A stretch of DNA of 64,000 bases from Eumeta japonica (Eukaryota > Arthropoda > Insecta > Lepidoptera > Psychidae). Numbering within the stretch: the stretch's first letter is position 1; every line of letters begins with the position of its first letter. Below the pieces are notes generated by a model. It had not been told where the DNA came from. It searched no databases and worked only from the letters and a program-made list of their open reading frames with translations. The position numbers and the translations under genes were made by a program. The stretch lies in NCBI GenBank assembly GCA_005406025.1, contig BGZK01002078.1:17164-81163 (forward strand). Reading direction: 5' to 3'. Shown here piece after piece: positions 56,906 to 64,000 of the stretch.

Positions 56906-58329
56906 TTAATGAAGATAAACACAATCGAGTGAACATAATAGGAAAAAAGTAATTACAACAGTTCTTCTGGAGAAATCAGAGCGTACATACCAGTCTGAAA
57001 TCAGTGGTTTCAGGAGAAACCACCGATTTTTGTCTGGGCCCTATTAGTAAAGAGGGACCAGAATGTCAACATTTTGATGCGCCCTACTCTGTATTTATGC
57101 TTTACTTCTAAGGAATTTATTTTTAAAGATCGTTGCTACAGTCTTTTTTTTATAAAAAAATATATTTATCGCCATATTAACTTTCACTCGGAACTAACAC
57201 AGAAAATGTAGTCAAACGACCGTTTGGTTGTGTAAAAGCCAATCTACAAATGAATGTTTTCGAAATACATTCATTGATTTTCGAGTAATAATGATTACCA
57301 GTCAAAATACTGTACTACATAAAAACTTGATATTCGTTCTAAGGCGATTATTCGAAAATGTATTCAATTTACATACTGTGCCCTCCTTAGAATTTTATTA
57401 TACCTTTAGTGAGCCTAATTTAAATAAAGAGAAGCTGCGTGCCCTGGAAGCGCGGTACCTAAGCACAGTTTAAGAGTTAATAAAACGTTAAAGAAAATAA
57501 TATGGCTGGTACAAAATTTAATCAAAAACGGCGATCGTGTTATTCTCAAAGTGTAAATAAAAAAGAATTTGAATAAAAGATTGCAGGACAATCATAAGAT
57601 TAAATGCGGTTTTTAATTTATTTATGGAACTAGGCTTAACCGTTGTTTATAGTACATTTTGGGCTGATAGGGGCCTTATTACCTAAAACAAATCGATTTA
57701 TGATTTGGTGTGATTTTAAAATTATTTCAGCCATTCCCAACGTGATATTTTGAAAGGCTAATTGTCTTTCTATTGATAATGTTGTCTACAATGAAATCAC
57801 TAAATAATAAAAATGAATTTAAATCGCATATTTCAATTAAAAAACCGTTAGGGATCGCAAAATATCAGATCGGATCGGATATATATAATAATTATGAATC
57901 CATTTTCATTTCGTGTTAAATGAGGTTCTTACTTACTCAGGGTACTCTGAAATCAGTCGCCATTAATGTTTAATGTAAACGAGATATAATTTTATAGGTT
58001 GACATAAAGCCTTCTTCATCACTAAATCTTATTTGAGTCACATACAAATCGTCGTATCCTTTTACCAAGATGGCAGAAAATGTTAAACAAAATACGAGAG
58101 GTGTCCTGGAACCCAGACGCCCGGTAGGAGCGATATTCCTTTCGTTATATTTATTATCTACCATTGAATAACAAGCACAATGAAGGAATGGTAATGAAAT
58201 TGTATTTAATTAATTTTATTTGTATTATTTTTATATAGTTATGAAAATAAACCTTCTGTTATTAACTATTATTATAAAAATATAAACATATTAGAAACTT
58301 AAACAGTACATTCAACACGTATGCTGCTG
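56906..58329. other. No gene seen
   Basis: AT-rich unique DNA. Two short frames (plus at 57228-57473, minus at 57970-58164) have neither bias nor a motif. Confidence 0.4.
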
Positions 58330-58605
58330 TCACGCACACCGCACGTCTGTTATTGTACTTACACTGTAGATCTATACGTTGACAGGTGACGCACCCGCCG
58401 CACGTCTATATGCAGAGGTCTACCGATACGGGCGTGTTGCGAACAAGCTGTAACATAGTGAACGAATCTAGAGCAGTCGGCGCCGAGGACACGTTTACCC
58501 TCTCGCTCTCTCTCGTCCGCTGTTTTAAAAGAGAAGTCGGACACTACCGCGGGCTCCCGTCCGCTAAACGCGCGATAACGAACTCGGTTCGAATTAAGTG
58601 TTGAT
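58330..58605. promoter_or_regulatory. GC-rich island
   Basis: CpG-containing block ('gcagtcggcgccgaggacac') with a CT-rich 'cctctcgctctctctcgtcc' GAGA-type tract at about 58500, which could bind GAGA factor. There is no coding support. Confidence 0.3.
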
Positions 58606-58679
58606 GATAATAAATGTATTCTCTCAGAAATAATCGTAACGAGGATTACTGCATGTATACATTCAATGAAATATTAGTT

Positions 58680-58865
58680 ACTAGCTGCGTCCGCGGTTTC
58701 GCCTGTGTGTGTATGGTGATGGAAAATTGTGATAGCAATGATGATAGAAATTATTTTAATTTTTTGGAAAATTTTCAATGTTTTTATATTATTCTGCTAT
58801 TCGGGACGGAGACAAATCCAACAAATTAAAAATCATGAAAATCGATCCAGCCGTTCTCCAGTTAT
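58680..58865 (+). repeat. Decayed moth LINE/SINE tail
   Basis: 'actagctgcgtccgcggttt' and, 150 bp later, 'atcgatccagccgttctcca' are paired landmarks of common moth retroposon tails. Confidence 0.55.
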
Positions 58866-59584
58866 AAATGTTTGAACAATTATATTGTGTAATGTATGTT
58901 ATGTAAGGTATTATAAACGCTATAGTTTGTAAGGATAGATAGGTACAGATGTATATGATGATTGATGGTAATACAAAAGTTATAGGTAGCTACTGCAATA
59001 TACTCCTATAAATTATGTTAAACGATTTATTTCGGTTTGTATAAATATGCAGATTTTGCGATTTAGAAACGCCTGAGCAAGTCACGTAGAGCTGCTAGCC
59101 GTGTGAAAAACATGGCCTGCTCAAACGTATGCCTGCTACCACCCTAGGTCTGACCCCGCCGCCGGACCGCACCGTAATATCGGGCACTCGCTTGTCTATC
59201 GTCATAACTACATATTCAAATATTTGTCCAAATGATGTAGTGTGAAAGACAAAGTTCATCTATTTTAAACACCAAATGCGATAAAAATATTTATTTTGAT
59301 ATAAGGATCAATTTGTTAGTACCAAATGTGCGTTAGAAATAAATTATCAATTTTTATTGTATTTATTGTTCACTATTTTGGCGATAATCGCTTACGCATA
59401 AAAGATAGATATATGCTGTCGCGGGCTTTTTTGTAGGATTATTTAAGATAAACATGTCTATTATACATTATATACGTGTAATTCCAACGGTTTTTGCGTC
59501 GCACGCCAGAATTGCTCGCAGATGACAGATTTTTTTTTCCTACTTACTTAACACTTATCGTTATATTTTGGATAATTTACACTA
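58866..59584. other. No gene seen
   Basis: AT-rich unique DNA with a small GC-richer patch at 59125-59195. Confidence 0.4.
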
Positions 59585-60423
59585 TCTACTATATAAAAAT
59601 AAGTCCAGTTTTCCTCCCTGACGCTATAACTCCAGAACGCACGAACCGATTTCCACGGTTTTGCATTCGTTGGAAAGGTCTCGGGCCCCGTGAGGTTTAT
59701 AGCAAAGAAAATTCAGGAAAAATTCAACAGAAAAGTGGGGAAATCGTTTTCACATACAGCGCCATCTCTGATACATAGCATGTACTACAAACTAATATCC
59801 AATACTTCAAGTAGATGGCGCCGGTGCGTGATAAAGTGTTTGACAGCTACTCATTGTTCTCTGCTCATTTAATTTCATTCAAGCTGAGTGTAAATTATGT
59901 GGATCGTGCATTTGAGGTTAAATTCAACACTCTGTCCATAGTCCAAAATGCCTAGAGGACGACGTGCGAGCATCGGCCGCCGCACAAGACATGCAAGCCA
60001 GCAACAAGTGTATTCAAGGAACTTAAGCGAAGAAAGACAAAATATAATAAGAGAAAATGACCGATTGAGACATCGCGTGAGCACACGAAGATCATTGCAT
60101 CATACAATCGTTTGGCATTCCAATATGATCCCACTGCGAACTACAGTGATGATGAAAATTTAGATATTGGACGAATGACGACTATATGCCGATATTGCAA
60201 TGCGTTAAAGTTCAAAGAGAAACGGCTGGATTGTGCTGCGCAAGTGGAAAAGTCAAACTGGATCCATTACTTACACCACCACAGCCACTGAAAACATTGT
60301 TCGATGGAAGTGATCCCGATTCCAGCCATTTTCTTCAACACATCCTTGAATACAATAACTGCTTTCGCATGACTTCCTTGGAGCTAATATCATTGAGAAG
60401 GCGGCTTCATGCCGACTTGCAAG

Positions 60424-60575
60424 GTAAAAGATACAACACACATAACCAATCACTCACACCAACACAATGAATTGCAACACATAACAACTGCATATACACC
60501 ACACACTACACCATCACACGATCAGAAGTTACAACGTATTCTTCAACAAATTTTAATGATTATTTGCAATTACAG
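60424..60575 (+). other. Probable GT-AG intron 1 in the Helitron gene
   Basis: Sequence between 'gccgacttgcaag' and 'atacaaggacaaata' begins GTAAAAG and ends TTACAG (152 bp). Joining the sides gives MPTCK-IQGQIY, the expected continuous Helitron protein at this point. The intervening DNA encodes nothing Helitron-like (a repetitive Thr/His-rich string with a stop). Confidence 0.7.
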
Positions 60576-61070
60576 ATACAAGGACAAATATATATCATTT
60601 GCATGGTTCAATGGTGCCAACACCAGATGAACCGCATCAATTCTGCAAATATATTTCATTTCGTCGATGGTGGATCAGCTGAATGTGCGGTGCAATATAC
60701 AGGAGCACAACAGTTAAAGAGACGAATTATTGAACTGTTGCAAGCATTTTTCACGCTAATAATGCTGTGGTTAATATGTTCAAAACAGCATTGGAACGAA
60801 TGCCATCGGATACGCACAAAATTTGTCATAGAGGATTGTACCCCCAACAGGTGAACATGTGCGAAGATTCAATGCACCCACCAATGATGTTGCTGCAATT
60901 ATTGTTGGCGATCCAACCAAATCACGACATTGTCGTTCAGCGAAGCAATATCATCATGCATCGTGTAAACGAGACACATCGTTTGTATGATGCGTTACAA
61001 TATCCAATCATTTATTGGCAAGGGCAAGACGGATACGACATCACGTTGAAGATGGTCGATCCAATTACAG

Positions 61071-61148
61071 GTACAATATTCACACACTAATTATTTCAAT
61101 TATTACATTATTGGCTCCATTAACACCCATTTAATTTTGTATTTTCAG
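61071..61148 (+). other. Probable GT-AG intron 2 in the Helitron gene
   Basis: A 78 bp stretch begins GTACAAT, ends with 'ttaattttgtattttcag' and contains in-frame stops. Removing it joins MVDPITG to VSTNK, as in uninterrupted Helitron proteins. The pyrimidine-rich acceptor is textbook. Confidence 0.72.
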
Positions 61149-64000
61149 GAGTATCAACGAATAAAATCTAAGGCAATGAATTACTATGCGTATCGTATGA
61201 TGATTCGTACACATGAGGAGAATGTCATTCTGAAGTGCCGTCGGCTATTCCAGCAATCGCTGTCGACATGTATGCACAAAGTCGAGACCGAACGTTTAGC
61301 GTTCATCCGATTCAATCAGGCAAAGCTACGATCTGAGGACTATATACACTTGCGTGATGCTATTCATTCAGATGGTGATGTTCAGAATATTGGACGACTG
61401 ACGATTCTCCCATCAACCATATCGGAAGCCCACGCCACATGCACGAATACGCTCAAGACGCTATGACGACGTAATGCGCGAAATTATGGAACTCCGGATT
61501 TATTTATTACGGTCACATGCAATCCAAAGTGGACGGAAATTGAACGAGTTGGAACCGGGTCAAAACCGCAAGATCGCCATGACATAATCGCCAGAGTATT
61601 TCAGCAAAAACTGCAATTATGATGGATGTGCTTACCAAGTATCGAGTTTTGGGTGACACACGTTGTTGGGTATGTACCGGTGGAATGGCAGCGTGGACTA
61701 CCGCGCTCATATCCTAATTTGGTTGCTGGAACAAATTACATTCAAATGAAGTGGATGACATCATATCAGCTGGAAATTCCTGATCCAGTCACTGATCCCC
61801 GTCGACACGACATTGTGACGACTGGCAGATGGTTATGGACCGCGTGCGGTTATTAAATCCATTATCGCCTTGCATGGCTGATGGAAAGCACAAAACGATA
61901 TCCGCGACCGTTAGTTGCTGAAGTAGTCACAGGCGATGGATATCAGTTTATCGTCGGCGTTGGAAGATAACGGTCGAACTATCAATTAAAGTTAAAATCA
62001 AGAGTTTGAGATCGGAAATGAATTCATACCGCCTTCGCCTGCTGCTATCATGCGATTTTCGAAACACATGCAAACGTTGAGAGTTGTCATTCGGCCAAAT
62101 CAATCAAATATTTGTGCAAGGTACATCAAAAAGGCAGCGACATGGCTGTGTTTGGTATTGCGTCGGAAAATGCGAATGACGAAATCAGCAACTTCAAATG
62201 GGCAGAACCGTCAGTACCAATGAAGCACTGTGGCGATTATTGTCATTTCAAATTCATGAAAGATATCCCACAGTTGTACATTGCGTGTTAGGCACGGAAA
62301 ATGGCCAAAGAGTTTACTTCACTGAGGCCAATGCAGCACAACCTGAGAGACCACCATCGACAACATTGACTAGCTTCTTTTGCAAATGTTGTGAAGCAGA
62401 TCCATCTGCAGCGGCGCTGTGCCGCATTGAGAATGCTAATTACACTTGGAATCGGAATCAAAAGAAATTCCAACGTCGCAAACAAGGAACCCCAGTTCCA
62501 GACTGGCCACAGGTGTTTTCAACTGATTAGGTCATATGTACCTGTTCATCCTAGAAACGATGATATTTTGGCGACTGCTGCTAAAGTAAATGTACGTGGA
62601 CCAAAATCATTTGCGCATTTGAAAACTGTGAATGGCCACCAATGCCAAACATATCGAGAAGCATGTCAACTATTGGGTTTGCTGGAGAACGATTCTCATT
62701 GGGATTAACTAACAGATTCAGTTGTTTCATCAAATGCGTACCAAATACGAACGCTGTTGGCAATTATCATCACCACATTTTTCTTCACAACCAATTGTGG
62801 AACAAATACAAAGACGCCATATGTGAAGATATCTTGCATCGCTTGCGCATTCAAACGAATAATCCTGACATCCAAATAACCGATGAAATCTACAATGAAG
62901 GATTGATTCTGATTGAGGATCAATGCTTGACTATTGCAACAAGCTACCATTGAAGAGGAATGATTGCGCCAAATCGATCGATGCACGATTCATTCAACCA
63001 AGAATTAAATCGAGAGCTGCAATACAATGTTGATACATTGCAGGAATTCGAAAATAAATTCCGTTGCTGAAAATGAACAGCAAAACAAGTATACGAAACA
63101 TTAATGCAAGCGGTGGACAATAATACTGGTGGTCTATTCTTCCTGGATGCACCTGGAGGAACAGAGGAAAACATTTGTCATTTCATTGATTTTTGGCCAC
63201 TATTCGATCAAGATGTGACATGCTTTGGCGTTAGTATCGTTACGGCGACTCTTCTGAATGGCGTCGTACTGCACATTCTGCGCTTAAGTTGCCTCAATTT
63301 AAACACAATTGATACTCAACATGCAATATTTCCGATCAGTGCAATGGGAAAATTGTTGATGCAATGCAAGCTCATTGTTTGGGATGAGTGCACAATGGCA
63401 CATAAAAATCACTTGAAGCACTTAACTTCACACTGAAGGATCTTCGGCGAAATAACAACATCTTTATGGCGGATATTTGTTGGCAGGCGATTTCAGGCAG
63501 ACGTTGCCAGTAGTTCCCGTGGAACGCCTGCAGATGAATAATGCTTGAAGGCATCACCTTTATGGAATAACGTAAAAAATTATCGCTAACCACTAATATG
63601 AGAGTTCAACTAAAATGATCAAAGTGCTGCAATTTTTCCAAACAATTATTAGATGTTGGAAATGGAAAAGTCCCAGTTGATGCGACATCTGGATTAATTA
63701 CTCTTACCAACGACTTTTGCCGATTTGTAGACACTCAATTAGTTCTTATTGAAAATGAAACATTGGTGAAATTATAAGAATTATGCTTGGTTAAGTCAAC
63801 GAGCAATTCTTGCCAAAGAATAATGATCATCCACGCACTGAATTTCACCATTCAATCAAAAATTGCTGGCGATTTGGTGACATACAAATCCGTTGATTCA
63901 ATAACAAATCCCGATGATGTAGTAAATTATCGCGGAGTTTTGAACTCTCTGGAGATACCAGGATTTCCACCACATATTTCAACTCAAAGTTGGTACAGTT

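Larger units (their letters stand above)
59585..64000 (+). mobile_element. Helitron, 5' part, continues past the window
   Basis: The element begins with TC at 59585 ('tctactatataaaaataag', preceded by A), as Helitrons do. It has a 5' leader ('gacgctataactccagaacg', 'ttggaaaggtctcgggcccc') familiar from moth Helitrons. A RepHel gene follows from 59948 to the window end. No terminal inverted repeats are expected, and the 3' hairpin and CTRR end lie outside the window. Confidence 0.88.
59948..64000 (+). pseudogene. Helitron RepHel (HUH nuclease plus Pif1-type helicase), many frameshifts, partial
   Basis: From ATG 59948 (MPRGRRASIGRRTR) the Helitron N-terminus follows with CRYCNALKFK (about 60190) and a Cys pair (LCCASGKVKL, about 60230), then TLFDGSDPDSSHFLQHI. 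After a first intron come VVQRSNIIMHRVNETHRLYD and YPIIYWQGQDGYDI, and after a second intron NYYAYRMMIRTHEEN. The Rep motif FITVTCNPKWTEI lies at about 61500. The HUH site near 61700 is RGLPRSYP, frame-slipped from the usual HAH. The two-Tyr site near 62115 keeps only the first Tyr (KYLCKVHQKGSDMAV). Helicase Walker A near 63155 is APGGTEEN, where one extra base breaks GTGKT. Walker B IVWDECTM at about 63380 is intact. More than ten frame changes make it non-functional. The C-terminus is beyond 64000. Confidence 0.88.

Noticed and set aside
58040..58170. Small plus-strand frame MAENVKQNTRGVLE...
   Set aside because: Only 33 codons, no motif, and no supporting signal. Chance is the simplest explanation.
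60409..60630. Thr/His-rich frame in the Helitron
   Set aside because: It reads through the probable first intron. Only its first codons match Helitron protein.

Overview
The window reads as nuclear DNA of a lepidopteran insect (inference). It is AT-rich with sharp GC-rich islands and has no operon-like coding. It is dominated by decayed transposons whose families are familiar from moths and butterflies: Jockey-type LINEs, mariners, a Penelope-like element, a hAT element, a pogo/Tigger derivative and a Helitron. It also carries short repeats ending in the 'CGGAACCC' type terminus and 'tccgcggctccgcccgcg' LINE tails. I recognise no intact host protein-coding gene. Two short stretches (34040-34165, 40292-40445) have codon bias or splice signals that could mark host exons.

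Layout. 1-3065: two copies of a 0.76 kb repeat, a tRNA-derived SINE head and unique AT-rich DNA. 3066-10050: one minus-strand Jockey-type LINE, broken by a 633 bp pogo/Tigger derivative (5193-5825) and by a 1.9 kb array of 70 bp repeats (6350-8233) that grew out of its own endonuclease coding sequence. 10.1-15.6 kb: a tRNA-like relic, a TA microsatellite, a second LINE 3' end (plus strand) and a GC island. 15.9-19.5 kb: two different mariners side by side, the first carrying a 1.05 kb insertion. 20.3-22.1 kb: LINE tails and a third LINE fragment. 24.7-25.4 kb: a large GC island. 25.9-27.9 kb: a mariner carrying a copy of the 0.76 kb repeat. 28.1-31.6 kb: a Penelope-like element with a 14 bp target duplication, an inverted head and a 413 bp element inserted in its reverse transcriptase. 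33-40 kb: a MITE, a Z-DNA-prone tract, GC islands, a mariner inside another repeat and the second copy of the 413 bp element. 41-45.6 kb: a deleted mariner, a truncated Penelope 3' end and an inverted 0.76 kb repeat. 45.8-50.6 kb: GC islands and AT-rich DNA with a strong hairpin. 50.6-53.1 kb: a hAT element with target duplications. 54-55.3 kb: a Foldback-like inverted array. 55.5-59.5 kb: LINE scraps, GC-rich DNA and unique DNA. 59,585-64,000: the 5' 4.4 kb of a Helitron that runs off the window and contains two probable spliceosomal introns.

The genes do not form a pathway. Their relations are insertional: nested elements give a relative chronology, and the non-transposon remainder is a set of GC-rich islands spaced through unique DNA. 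These may be regulatory elements or promoters of a gene outside the window (inference). The most unusual structures are the LINE-derived 70 bp minisatellite with higher-order organisation, the Foldback-like array, the Penelope element's inverted head, and the introns in the Helitron.
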